Source: Candidatus Cloacimonadota bacterium
GTDB lineage: Bacteria > Cloacimonadota > Cloacimonadia > Cloacimonadales > Cloacimonadaceae
Assembly (NCBI GenBank): GCA_020532545.1
Contig: JAJBAW010000002.1
Location: 1 to 64,000 of the forward strand
Reading direction: 5' to 3'
DNA length: 64,000 bases
Shown here: piece by piece, positions 56,103 to 64,000 of the stretch
Numbering within the stretch: position 1 is the stretch's first letter
Layout: each line of letters opens with the position of its first letter
The notes under the pieces: model-generated
The model's input: the letters and a program-made list of their open reading frames with translations, nothing else
What the model was told of the DNA's origin: nothing
The model's database searches: none
Made by a program: the position numbers and the translations under genes

Positions 56103-56621
56103 TTAGTTAAACAGGTCTGACAAGAAGACTTGGAGACCCACGCCAAGATGTAAGACAGATTGTTCATTACTTCCAGAGCCGTCTCCGCCGTAGTCGCCAA
56201 AGCCCATTTGGTATTTCAGGCCCAGATCGACAAAGACGTTTTCAGCCAAGGGCATCATATAACCAAGTTTTGGTACAAGGTACATGGATGTTACGGTATT
56301 TGAGCCCCAAGCCTGAGACATGTAATCAAGCTCAAGTCCGCCATAGAAATTATTGTAGAAATAGCGACCACCGATACCAATACCGAGGTCTGTATCACCA
56401 TCGTAGCTCATGATGTTAAGATTCATATCTACACTGAGATTATCCATCACAAAATAACCGACGATCGGATTGAGGTAAAATACGGTAATGGCATCAGCAT
56501 CTGAATTTGCTTTTTGAGATTCAAATGCAGCGCTGCCGCCGAGGTTAATCGTTCCTTGATCGAACGCGAAAGCTGCCACAACGAAGAGCAGCGAGACAAG
56601 AATTAATAATCCTTTTTTCAT
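56103..56621 (-). CDS. Small outer-membrane beta-barrel protein 2
   Basis: A 172-residue paralogue of the 55401-55934 protein. Signal peptide (LLILVSLLFVVAAFAF), then strands INLGGSAAFESQKANSDADAITVFYLNPIVGYFV, IGIGGRYFYNNFYGGLELDYMSQAWG, and a terminal VLHLGVGLQVFLSDLFN. The most conserved part is the first strand and the GSGSNE/GRSNE loop before the last strand. The two genes are separated by a terminator and are likely transcribed apart. Confidence 0.78.
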   Translation of the reverse strand: MKKGLLILVSLLFVVAAFAFDQGTINLGGSAAFESQKANSDADAITVFYLNPIVGYFVMDNLSVDMNLNIMSYDGDTDLGIGIGGRYFYNNFYGGLELDYMSQAWGSNTVTSMYLVPKLGYMMPLAENVFVDLGLKYQMGFGDYGGDGSGSNEQSVLHLGVGLQVFLSDLFN

Positions 56622-56915
56622 GGTATTTTCTCCTAAGTTCTATTTATATACTTAAGATAATGGATTCTGAGGCCATTGTCAAGATATATTTGTTAAAATG
56701 ACACAATATCCCAACTTTCAAAATAAGTAAATCTGCTAAAGCCATGTAATATATGTATGTTATGAATATCATGAAATTATGAGCGTCATACGGGTAAAAT
56801 AGCTAAGATTCTGTGGATAAAAAAGTTTAGCGTGTGTCTGAAGGCAAGAACCCCGCAGATTGCTCTCCAAATCGCCCATAATGCCCTGGACACCGGTCTC
56901 TTTCCCCTCCAACTT

Positions 56916-56988
56916 GCCTTTAAGGCGTCTTCGACTCGAGATGACTCGAAATTCCAAGTCATCTCGAGTCGAAGACATATTAAAAGCG
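56916..56988. repeat. CTCGAG-core palindrome, copy 3
   Basis: Arms GTCTTCGACTCGAGATGACT / AGTCATCTCGAGTCGAAGAC are perfect, extended outward by GCCTTTAA / TTAAAAGC. The 685-bp gap 56622-57306 also holds one DnaA-box-like TGTGGATAA (56812-56820) and the hppA promoter. Confidence 0.75.
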
Positions 56989-57214
56989 TGATCAAGGGGC
57001 AGGGATGTTGCGCGGCTGGCCAGAGGCAGGAGATCTGAGCAATAAATACGGAGATTCGACACCGGAAGAAACGCGTTTAAACTGGCAAAACAGCTTCTTC
57101 AAAAAAGGGAATTGACCGGAAACCTACTCCCAGTGACCTGCAGCCTTGCCTGTGGCGATAAACGGACAAGTGGCAGAATTTCCACAAGAAAAGCCGTTCT
57201 GCCCAAAAAAGGCA

Positions 57215-57243
57215 TTGACAAAATCTTCTCTTTCATTTATGTA
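57215..57243 (+). promoter_or_regulatory. Sigma-70-like promoter of hppA
   Basis: TTGACA (57215-57220), 17-base spacer, TATGTA (57238-57243), 64 bases before the hppA start. Confidence 0.5.
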
Positions 57244-57306
57244 TGAAAATACGTGGAAGAATTTGTCCCACCTTGACTTAATCCAGCAATATACGTGGAG
57301 GTATAT

Positions 57307-59649
57307 ATGCCGTTTATGCCACCGATATGGTATTTGGCCCCTTTTGGAGCGATCTTGGCGCTTTGTTTTGCTTTTTTCTTTTATAGGAATGTCCGGGCAC
57401 ATGATCCAGGGAATGCCCGTATGCAGGAAATCGCCGGCTATGTGCGTGAAGGCGCTTATGCTTACCTCTGGCAGCAATACAAAGGTGTAGGGATATTCTT
57501 TGCAGTAGCCCTGACTATCTTTTTGTATTTGGCTTATGGTCTGAAAGTGATGGATCCCATGATCCCCTGGGGCTTTTTCAGTGGAGGATTCATGAGTGCG
57601 CTGGCCGGTTTCATCGGCATGAATACAGCCACCATGGCATCCAGCCGCACTGCCCAGGCCTGTTCCAAAAGCCTGAATAAGGGCCTCAAAGTGGCCTTCA
57701 GGGCCGGAGCCGTGATGGGACTCACCGTCGTTGGTCTGGCTTTGATCGATATGTCCGCCTGGTTTTATATCCTGAACGCCATCGGCTATCCTCTGGAAAA
57801 GATCGCCGTGGTGATGCTTTCCTTTGGCATGGGCGCCAGTACACAAGCGCTGTTTGCCCGTCTGGGTGGAGGTATCTATACCAAAGCCGCTGATGTGGGT
57901 GCAGATCTGGTGGGCAAAGTGGAAGCAGGTATTCCCGAAGACGATCCGCGCAATCCCGCTACCATTGCCGATAACGTTGGCGACAACGTGGGTGACGTAG
58001 CTGGTATGGGTGCAGACCTCTATGAATCTTATGCCGGGAGCATCCTGGCCACCGCCGCCTTGGGTATGAGTGCGGTCTTGCAAATGTCTGTGCATAGTCC
58101 TGCTATGCATGACTATATGTTCAATTTCATCTCGGCCCCTTTGATCCTGGCCGGAATCGGCGCACTACTCTCCATCTTCGGCATCTTCATCGTCTCCACC
58201 AAAGAAAATGCCGGCATGAAAGAGCTGATGCTCGCACTGAACAAAAGCGTTTATCTGAGCTCTTTCTTGATCGCAGTGGCTTCCTTCTTTGTCTGCAGAG
58301 CCTTGCTGCCCCCGGATATGTATCTGGGCATCTTTATGTCCTCCGTGGTGGGACTGGTGGCCGGAATTTTGATCGGCCATACCACCGAACTTTGGACTTC
58401 GCATTCCTATTCCGCCACGCGCAATATAGTGAAACAAGGTGAATATGGCTCTGCCACCGTGATCCTGGAAGGGATCAGTGTGGGTATGCTTTCCACGGCC
58501 ATGCCGGTGCTCATCATTGCTACTTCCATCATCACTGCCTTTGTGCTTTCCGGTGGATTTCAACACGTGGAATTGGGACTATACGGCATCGGTTTTGGCG
58601 CGGTGGGCATGCTGGCCACTTTGGGTGTAACCCTGGCTATGGATGCCTTTGGCCCCATTGCCGATAACGCTGGTGGCAACGCTCAGATGTCCTATCTACC
58701 CAAAGAAGTGCGCGAACGCACAGACACCCTGGATGCCGTGGGAAATACCACTGCGGCGATCGGAAAAGGCTTTGCCATCGGCTCTGCTGCACTTACTGCC
58801 ATGGCGCTTTTGGCTGCCTATCTGGAAAAAGTGCGGGATGGACTGATCATGCTGGATCACAAACTCGGCATCGTGGCCACCCTGGATATCAACTATGGTA
58901 CAGTCAGCGAAACAGTGGAAGTCTCCAAGGCCAGCCTCGGCCAGTTTATATCCTATTACCAGGTTAATCCGCTCAACCCCAAATTTTTACTCGGCATCTT
59001 CATCGGTGCCATGGTGGTCTATGTCTTCTCGGCACTCACCATCAAGGCTGTGGGTAAAGCAGCCGGACTCATGGTAAAAGAGGTGCGCAGGCAATTTACC
59101 ACCATGCCAGGCATCCTGCAAGGCATCACCAAGCCGGATTATGCCCGCTGCGTGAAGATCTCCACTGTGGGAGCCCAACAGCAGATGATTCTGCCTTCCA
59201 TCATCGGCATCCTGACCCCCGTGATAGTAGGTCTCGTCTTTGGCGTGGCCGGAGTATTGGGCCTCTTGATTGGCGGCCTCACCACCGGTTTTGTAACTGC
59301 CGTGTTTATGAACAATGCTGGCGGCGCTTGGGATAATGCCAAGAAATATGTAGAGACAGGCGAAGCCGGAGGCCCCGGTTCTGCCGTGCACAAAGCCACC
59401 ATCGTGGGCGATACGGTAGGCGATCCTTTCAAAGATACAGCCGGGCCCTGCATCAATATTCTGATCAAACTGATGAGCATGGTCTCCATCGTCTTTGGCG
59501 GCTTTATAGTGGCATACTCACCCAGGATTGAAGCGCTGTACACGCCCAAACCTCCGGTGATCGCAGAAGTGCAGGTGATAGAGCAAAGTCCTGTGGAAGA
59601 TGGTGTAGAGATCATCGAAACTGAGGATAGTATAATAATCGTAAAATAA
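57307..59649 (+). CDS. hppA: Membrane-bound pyrophosphatase, K+-dependent, probably Na+-pumping
   Basis: A 780-residue membrane protein with about 16 helices, from ATG 57307 behind GGAGGTATAT. PPi/Mg sites: YTKAADVGADLVGKVEAGIPEDDPRNPATIADNVGDNVGD near 190-230, DAFGPIADNAGGNAQM near 450, and the C-terminal DNAKKYVE ... GDTVGDPFKDTAGP. GNTTAAIGKG has Ala where K+-independent enzymes have Lys, so it should need K+. GADLYESYAGSI resembles the Na+-translocating subfamily. It couples PPi hydrolysis to ion export; Na+ versus mixed Na+/H+ pumping cannot be settled here. Confidence 0.92.
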   Translation: MPFMPPIWYLAPFGAILALCFAFFFYRNVRAHDPGNARMQEIAGYVREGAYAYLWQQYKGVGIFFAVALTIFLYLAYGLKVMDPMIPWGFFSGGFMSALAGFIGMNTATMASSRTAQACSKSLNKGLKVAFRAGAVMGLTVVGLALIDMSAWFYILNAIGYPLEKIAVVMLSFGMGASTQALFARLGGGIYTKAADVGADLVGKVEAGIPEDDPRNPATIADNVGDNVGDVAGMGADLYESYAGSILATAALGMSAVLQMSVHSPAMHDYMFNFISAPLILAGIGALLSIFGIFIVSTKENAGMKELMLALNKSVYLSSFLIAVASFFVCRALLPPDMYLGIFMSSVVGLVAGILIGHTTELWTSHSYSATRNIVKQGEYGSATVILEGISVGMLSTAMPVLIIATSIITAFVLSGGFQHVELGLYGIGFGAVGMLATLGVTLAMDAFGPIADNAGGNAQMSYLPKEVRERTDTLDAVGNTTAAIGKGFAIGSAALTAMALLAAYLEKVRDGLIMLDHKLGIVATLDINYGTVSETVEVSKASLGQFISYYQVNPLNPKFLLGIFIGAMVVYVFSALTIKAVGKAAGLMVKEVRRQFTTMPGILQGITKPDYARCVKISTVGAQQQMILPSIIGILTPVIVGLVFGVAGVLGLLIGGLTTGFVTAVFMNNAGGAWDNAKKYVETGEAGGPGSAVHKATIVGDTVGDPFKDTAGPCINILIKLMSMVSIVFGGFIVAYSPRIEALYTPKPPVIAEVQVIEQSPVEDGVEIIETEDSIIIVK

Positions 59650-59671
59650 TCATTTAGACTGATATATCATT

Positions 59672-59704
59672 AAGACCCGGATCAGCAGTCCGGGTCTTTC
59701 TTTT
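59672..59704 (+). terminator. Rho-independent terminator of hppA
   Basis: AAGACCCGGA-TCAGCAG-TCCGGGTCTT then TCTTTT, 23 bases after the stop. Confidence 0.88.
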
Positions 59705-60050
59705 GCTGGATTCGATACGTCTCGTGTCGAACAAGGCTGGAGGCCTTGATAACAGGGGAGTAGGCCACAAAAGAAGAGAGCGGGTCTGACAGCAAGGGAA
59801 TAAGGCTGAAAAGTGAGCACGTACCGTGCTCTTGCAGACGGGACGTCTGCAATCCAGCAGACTGCTCGTTTCTGCTTGGGAAGGCTGAAGGACAAAACAA
59901 AAAGCACCTTAAAATCAAGCTCTGATAAAACGTGGAAAGTAAAGCGTGGTAAGAGGTTTTGTAGGCGGAACGGGAATCCGCCACTACGGGGAACCCTCTC
60001 TCTAAACTAGGGGATTTTTAATATGGAGGAAAGCCTGTGGATTTTTGCAC
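59705..60050. other. Gene-free region with stacked hairpins and the 21-bp motif
   Basis: Copy 3 of the 21-bp motif (GGATTCGATACGTCTCGTGT + C, 59708-59728). Then hairpins GAGCAC-GTACC-GTGCTC (59815-59831), GCAGACG-GGA-CGTCTGC (59834-59850) and GGCGGA-ACGGGAA-TCCGCC (59963-59981). A short frame through it is not convincing as a gene. It could hold a small RNA; no known family was recognised. Confidence 0.5.
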
Positions 60051-60077
60051 TTGACAAATCTTGCAAGCAAGCATAAT
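60051..60077 (+). promoter_or_regulatory. Sigma-70-like promoter of the beta-barrel gene
   Basis: TTGACA (60051-60056) and CATAAT (60072-60077), 15-base spacer, about 100 bases before the start codon at 60176. Confidence 0.45.
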
Positions 60078-60175
60078 TGGGAGATCTTGGGATTGATGCT
60101 GTGCGCCTTAAGAGCAATTGAGCTACTGGGCAGGGCATCATGAAGAGGAAATATCACAATAAAGAAGGAACGAAT

Positions 60176-60748
60176 ATGAAACGGATGATCTTATTAGTAA
60201 TTGCAATGATTATGGTGGCCTGCGTAGCTTATGCACAGCCAATTTACGGGCTAAAGGCCGGATTGAACTATGCGAATATAGACGAAGGGAACTTGGATTC
60301 CAAGCTGGCTTTCCATGCCGGTGGCTTTATGCAATACACGGTTGATCAATTCTATCTTGTTCAGCTAGAACTGCTTTACAGCAGGAAGGGAGCCGAGAAA
60401 ACAATTGACTACACATACGATTATCTGGATTTGTCCCTGCAAGCGAAATACAGCTATGCTATGGACACAGTGAAAATCCAACCCTATATTGGTGGGGAAG
60501 CTGGATATTTATTGGCTGCAAATGTGGAATTGGACAGCTCTGATAGATCGATAGAACTTGATGTGAAAGATGATGCCAATTCAGTAGTCTGGGGCTTAGT
60601 TTTTGGCACTGATGTGGTTCTGGCAGAGCATTTTGTCTTGGGAGTCCGCTATGATCTTGGCCTTACCAACATAATGAAGGACGTAGAAGATCACGAAGTT
60701 GAAGGCAAATTCCGCACCTGGATGTTTAGCCTGGGATACCAATTCTAA
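60176..60748 (+). CDS. Porin-family outer-membrane beta-barrel protein
   Basis: A 190-residue protein from ATG 60176 (GAAGGAACGAAT site; a frame from 60140 adds 12 residues before the signal). Signal peptide MILLVIAMIMVACVAYAQ, then an OMP beta-barrel pattern: PIYGLKAGLNYANID, FHAGGFMQYTVDQFYLVQLELLYSRKGAEK, LSLQAKYSYAMDTVKIQPYIGGEAGYLL and a C-terminal RTWMFSLGYQF strand ending in Phe, the usual barrel-assembly signal. Function unknown. Confidence 0.82.
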   Translation: MKRMILLVIAMIMVACVAYAQPIYGLKAGLNYANIDEGNLDSKLAFHAGGFMQYTVDQFYLVQLELLYSRKGAEKTIDYTYDYLDLSLQAKYSYAMDTVKIQPYIGGEAGYLLAANVELDSSDRSIELDVKDDANSVVWGLVFGTDVVLAEHFVLGVRYDLGLTNIMKDVEDHEVEGKFRTWMFSLGYQF

Positions 60749-60770
60749 AAGCTTTTGCTTGATTATTCAG

Positions 60771-60803
60771 AACCGCAGGTTGTTTGCAACCTGCGGTTTT
60801 CTT
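60771..60803 (+). terminator. Rho-independent terminator
   Basis: AACCGCAGGTTG-TTTG-CAACCTGCGGTT then TTCTTTG, 23 bases after the barrel gene. Confidence 0.88.
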
Positions 60804-60856
60804 TGTGATGGAGGGTTTAGTGAGGTGTATTGCAGGCTCGGTAAGCACTACGGGAA

Positions 60857-60897
60857 AACCTTCTAAACTCTCTCAACCCTCTAAACCTCCTAAACCT
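60857..60897 (+). repeat. Pyrimidine-rich about 10-bp-period tract (copy 2)
   Basis: AACCTTCTAAA / CTCTCTCAACC / CTCTAAACCTCCTAAAC upstream of ispG, like 1516-1554. It would encode low-complexity Lys/Pro/Ser if read through, which argues for the downstream ispG start. Confidence 0.6.
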
Positions 60898-60942
60898 AAA
60901 ACTTCGATTGACAAATCTCCCTTACCAAAAGAGCTTGCTCTT

Positions 60943-61998
60943 ATGAATGAGATTATCCGCAAACCTACCCGTCCTATGCACTTGGGTGAAGTCCAGATCG
61001 GTGGCACTGCCCCCGTATCCATCCAAAGTATGCTTTCTGTGAAGACCAGCGATCTGCCCAGGGCCTCTCAGCAGATCCGGCAGCTCGTCTCCGCAGGCTG
61101 TGAGATTATCCGCTTTTCGGTGATGGATCTCGAAGATGCACAGGCGATTAAGCCTTTGAAAGAGATCGCCGGCGTCCCCTTGGTGGCAGACATCCATTTT
61201 GATCACAAGCTGGCCATTGCCGCCATCGAAAACGGCATTGATGGCCTACGGATCAACCCCGGCAATATCGGCTCCAAACAAGGTGTAGCCAGCCTGGTCT
61301 CTGCCGCCAAAGAGCGCATGATCCCCATCCGCATCGGAGTCAATAGCGGCTCGCTGCCCAAAGACCTTCTGGCGAAATACGGACACGGACAGCAGGCTAT
61401 GGTGGAAGCGGCGCTTTCTCATGTCAAGATTCTGGAGGACCTGGGCTATTATGAGATCAAGATTTCGGCCAAAGCCTCCAATGTCCCGCTCATGTTAGCC
61501 TGTTACAGAGAGCTTTCCCGCCGCTGCCAATACCCCTTGCATCTGGGCGTCACCGAAGCTGGCACCCTGCTCTCGGGCAGCATCAAAAGCGCCATCGGCC
61601 TGGGCATCCTCCTGGAAGAAGGCATCGGCGATACCATCCGCGTCTCGCTGACAGATGATCCCGTCAAAGAGGTCTATGTAGCCCGCCAAATCCTGGTGGA
61701 TCTGGGCCTGCGGAAAGGGCTGAACATCGTGTCTTGCCCCACCTGCGGACGCACCCGCATCGATCTCATTTCGCTGGCAAAACAGGTGGATGAGGCGCTG
61801 CAAGAATTTGCCAACAGGGAACTTACCATCGCTGTGATGGGTTGCGTTGTAAATGGCCCGGGTGAAGCCAGAGAAGCGGATTTTGGCATCGCCGGCGGCA
61901 ACAAAGAAGGACTGCTCTTTGCCAAAGGCGAGATCGTAGCCAAACTGCCGGAAGCAGAGCTGCTCCCCGCTCTGATCAAGCTGATCCGCGAAGCCTGA
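60943..61998 (+). CDS. ispG: 4-hydroxy-3-methylbut-2-en-1-yl diphosphate synthase
   Basis: A 351-residue IspG (GcpE), the normal bacterial length. It opens RKPTRPMHLGEVQIGGTAPVSIQSML. The [4Fe-4S] cysteines are in CPTCGRTRIDL near residue 266 and MGCVVNGPGEAREADFGIAGG near 305. It makes HMBPP in the MEP isoprenoid pathway. Start ATG 60943 is chosen because the upstream frame runs through a repeat tract. It lacks a good ribosome site; a palindrome AAGAGC-TT-GCTCTT abuts the ATG. Confidence 0.93.
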   Translation: MNEIIRKPTRPMHLGEVQIGGTAPVSIQSMLSVKTSDLPRASQQIRQLVSAGCEIIRFSVMDLEDAQAIKPLKEIAGVPLVADIHFDHKLAIAAIENGIDGLRINPGNIGSKQGVASLVSAAKERMIPIRIGVNSGSLPKDLLAKYGHGQQAMVEAALSHVKILEDLGYYEIKISAKASNVPLMLACYRELSRRCQYPLHLGVTEAGTLLSGSIKSAIGLGILLEEGIGDTIRVSLTDDPVKEVYVARQILVDLGLRKGLNIVSCPTCGRTRIDLISLAKQVDEALQEFANRELTIAVMGCVVNGPGEAREADFGIAGGNKEGLLFAKGEIVAKLPEAELLPALIKLIREA

Positions 61999-62002
61999 AG
62001 CT

Positions 62003-62524
62003 ATGCTACTCAAGATATTCCTCACTTTCCTGAAGATCGGAGCCTTCACCATCGGAGGCGGTTATGCCATGATTCCGATGATCAAACGTGAGGTCTGTGA
62101 ACGCCAGGGCTGGATCAGCGAAGAGGAATTTCTGGATGGCATCGCTGCTGCCCAGACCTGTCCCGGACCTATTGCCGTGAATATCAGCATCTATGCCGGA
62201 TATCATGTGCGCGGCAAGATCGGCATGCTGGTAGCGGTTTTGGGCACGATCCTGCCTTCCACAATCTCGATATTGGCCATCGCTATGCTCTTTCAGCGTT
62301 ATGCAGAGCAAGCGCTGGTGCAACGGGCTTTCACAGCGCTCAAGCCTGCCGTGGTCGCCCTCATCGCCGTCCCCTTGATCAACATGGCCCAAAAGAGCGG
62401 CATGACTCTGAAAAACGCCTGGTTCCCGCTCGCCATCGCCATCCTGGTGGGGCTGCTGCATATCACCCCCGTCTATCTGATCCTGATCACCATCCTCTAT
62501 GCCATCTGGGAATCGCGCCGATGA
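62003..62524 (+). CDS. Chromate transporter half-protein 1
   Basis: A 173-residue CHR-domain protein, about 5-6 helices. It opens IFLTFLKIGAFTIGGGYAMIPMIKREVCERQGWISEEEFLDGIAAAQTCPGPIAVNIS, the CHR signature with GGGYAM and PGP. Such short ChrA proteins work as pairs of opposite topology. The native substrate is uncertain despite the family name. It is 4 bases after ispG and overlaps the partner gene by 4 bases. Confidence 0.9.
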   Translation: MLLKIFLTFLKIGAFTIGGGYAMIPMIKREVCERQGWISEEEFLDGIAAAQTCPGPIAVNISIYAGYHVRGKIGMLVAVLGTILPSTISILAIAMLFQRYAEQALVQRAFTALKPAVVALIAVPLINMAQKSGMTLKNAWFPLAIAILVGLLHITPVYLILITILYAIWESRR

Positions 62525-63045
62525 TCTATCTCAATATGATCTTCACCTTCTTCAAGATCGGGCTTTTCAGCTTTGGCGGCGGCTATGCTATTCTGGCGAT
62601 GATCCAGCAGGAAGTTGTGCTCAAAAACGCCTGGATTACGGAAGCGGAATTCGTGGAGATTGTAGCTATTTCACAGATGACGCCCGGGCCAATAGCCATC
62701 AACGCCGCTACCTTCATCGGTTATAAAAAAGCCGGTATCGGAGGCTCTCTGCTCTGCACCTTGGGTGTGATTCTACCCTCTCTTTTGATCATGTTTGCCA
62801 TCACGGTGAGCTACCTGAAGCTGAAGAAATTGCCGTGGTTTCAGCAGATCTTCAAACGCCTGAGACTGCTGTCCGTAGGGCTGATCGCTGCGGCTTTGGT
62901 CATGATTTTGGGACATGCTGTCAAGGATTGGTACTCGGTAGGCATCTTCGTTTCCTGCTTTTTGGCAACCTGGATCTTCAAGCTCAGCCCTTTTATGATG
63001 CTGATCGTCGCGGCCATCTTTGGCATGGTATTTGGCATAGTCTAA
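62521..63045 (+). CDS. Chromate transporter half-protein 2
   Basis: A 174-residue partner with the same CHR signature: FTFFKIGLFSFGGGYAILAMIQQEVVLKNAWITEAEFVEIVAISQMTPGPIAINAATFIGYK. It has a PGP motif and a hydrophobic C-terminus. It starts at the ATGA overlap with half 1, so the two are produced together. Confidence 0.9.
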   Translation: MIYLNMIFTFFKIGLFSFGGGYAILAMIQQEVVLKNAWITEAEFVEIVAISQMTPGPIAINAATFIGYKKAGIGGSLLCTLGVILPSLLIMFAITVSYLKLKKLPWFQQIFKRLRLLSVGLIAAALVMILGHAVKDWYSVGIFVSCFLATWIFKLSPFMMLIVAAIFGMVFGIV

Positions 63046-63047
63046 AA

Positions 63048-63073
63048 GGAGGGCCCGGAAATCCAGGCCCTCC
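63048..63073. terminator. Hairpin between convergent genes
   Basis: GGAGGGCC-CGGAAATCCA-GGCCCTCC, perfect 8-bp stem, no T-run. It lies between the chromate-transporter pair and the convergent secreted protein. Confidence 0.55.
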
Positions 63074-63098
63074 ACTTACTAAGGATCTATCTTCTGGT

Positions 63099-64000
63099 TT
63101 AGGGCGCCACCACCGCTACCTTATAGAAGGCGCGGGGGCTTGTAGAAGCTCCCACCCAGTACATGTTATTGGTGCTGGCTTTCAGGGTGAAGGTTCCATC
63201 CGGCGTATCACTGGAATAGATCTTGAACTGGGTGTAGGCCCCGGCATAGGTCCACCAAAGCCGGATGCTATTGGGCGCCTGTGTTTCGATATGAAGATCC
63301 GTGATGGTTGGCACAGTTCCGGTACCCCAGGATATCCTGTTATAGGTATCCATTTCATAGGCAGCACCGCTAAAATCACCACTGAAGTTCGTCAGGGTCA
63401 CCGTTCCTTGATCCAAAGTCTTGTTCACATTGGCGGATCCGTAGAGACCTACATATGGGAAGGAGGCATGGTCGATGACGACATTTTGGGCATTGTTTAT
63501 GGTTAGCAGTTTACTGGCATAGGCCAAATTGCGGAATGTGCAATAGTTGAAAGAGCGGATAGGATCCACCAGTGCTCCGTCTTTGACGTTCACTCCATTA
63601 CTGCTCATATATTCGAATCTGGTATACTCTGCGCTGATGGTGCCTCCGCTTTCCACGTTGAATCCATAGCTGCCGTCTATTCCTCTGCGGGTCAGCAGAA
63701 TTTCCCCAAGCTCTGTGCCAGTTGCATAAAATAGCCCGCCACTGTAGATGGAGATGTTTTTGCCACCGTCTATTCTCAGCGCCGAATTCGAGGAAAGATA
63801 GAGGCTGCCATGGACAGCGATGTTGCCACCTGCCGTCACAGAGTGACCATCGGTGTACAAGACTCCGTAGGTGATGGTGAAATTGCCGGAGATATAGATG
63901 TCATCCTGCAGATAGACCGTGTCTGTATTGTTATCTTTCTGGATATAGTAATTCGTCAGGTAGTTGCTAGCCGTTACCTGGAGGGTAGGGGCACCCGTAC
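63099..64000 (-). CDS. Large secreted/surface protein, C-terminal part (partial)
   Basis: The frame is open at the right edge, so the N-terminus lies outside. About 300 residues are visible. They begin as parallel-beta-helix-like strands (LYLSSNSALRIDGGKNISIYSGGLFYATG, GFNVESGGTISAEYTRFEYMSSNGVNV, FRNLAYASKLLTINNAQNVVIDH) and end in an Fn3-like domain (SIRLWWTYAGAYTQFKIYSSDTPDGTFTLKAS), last residues FYKVAVVAP. No FlgD/Por domain is present at the end. It is likely an adhesin or surface polysaccharide-acting protein; function not assignable. Confidence 0.7.
   Translation of the reverse strand, partial: TGAPTLQVTASNYLTNYYIQKDNNTDTVYLQDDIYISGNFTITYGVLYTDGHSVTAGGNIAVHGSLYLSSNSALRIDGGKNISIYSGGLFYATGTELGEILLTRRGIDGSYGFNVESGGTISAEYTRFEYMSSNGVNVKDGALVDPIRSFNYCTFRNLAYASKLLTINNAQNVVIDHASFPYVGLYGSANVNKTLDQGTVTLTNFSGDFSGAAYEMDTYNRISWGTGTVPTITDLHIETQAPNSIRLWWTYAGAYTQFKIYSSDTPDGTFTLKASTNNMYWVGASTSPRAFYKVAVVAP

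Noticed and set aside
59813-60010. 65-residue frame in the hairpin-rich gap
   Set aside because: It runs through inverted repeats and a repeat tract and has no ribosome site or homology that I can see.

Overview
The window looks like chromosome from an anaerobic, Gram-negative, amino-acid-fermenting bacterium of the FCB group; a Cloacimonadota-like organism is my best guess. This is inferred from gene content only: lysine 5,6-aminomutase, tryptophanase, human-type P5C dehydrogenase, a K+-dependent Na+-type pyrophosphatase, rubrerythrin/rubredoxin, beta-barrel proteins, and secreted proteins ending in FlgD/Por-like sorting domains. No rRNA gene, complete tRNA, CRISPR array, transposase or integrase was recognised.

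Layout. 1-4.6 kb (+): oxygen-defence genes (rubrerythrin tail, rubredoxin, ferritin-like), tsaB, P5C dehydrogenase, Fe-alcohol dehydrogenase and an AhpD-like protein. 4.6-10.7 kb (-): a compact run tnaA, gcvH, gmk, an omega-like acidic protein, type-4 UDG, phosphoesterase, pyridoxal kinase, HAD phosphatase. 10.7-12.85 kb is an accessory scar: a 3' half of a tRNA-Thr, a direct repeat flanking a Sel1-repeat gene, and two dispersed repeats. 12.85-24.9 kb (-): mscS, a DPD-like fusion, rfbB, parB, parA, rsmG, a large AGND-repeat/HEAT secreted protein, a second Fe-ADH and a beta-barrel protein. 25.3-32.0 kb (+): ROK kinase, a small sorting-domain protein, then a cluster with a 117-aa orphan, fabI, amidohydrolase and tldE/tldD. 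32.1-35.6 kb: a LytS-type sensor kinase that lacks its usual histidine, and a LexA-like XRE/S24 repressor with its own dyad. 35.8-42.8 kb (+): kamD-kamE-rseP-tgt-NlpC/P60 peptidase-secreted protein. 42.9-46.2 kb: an MFS transporter and an AbiEi/AbiEii toxin-antitoxin pair with an operator-like dyad. 46.5-55.3 kb (+): an ArsR-HTH fused to a degenerate M29 aminopeptidase-like domain, then three large secreted proteins, two of them tandem paralogues. 55.4-64 kb: paired small beta-barrels (-), hppA, another beta-barrel, ispG, two chromate-transporter halves, and the C-terminal part of a large secreted protein (-).

The metabolic genes fit amino-acid fermentation: tryptophan (TnaA, with a pyridoxal kinase downstream on the same strand), proline/arginine/glutamate semialdehyde (P5CDH), lysine (KamDE), peptide processing (TldDE), and a PPi-driven ion pump. 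The least explained material is the HTH-M29 regulator with its downstream secretome, the AGND/HEAT protein, the His-less kinase, and several dispersed intergenic inverted-repeat families that cluster beside accessory genes.
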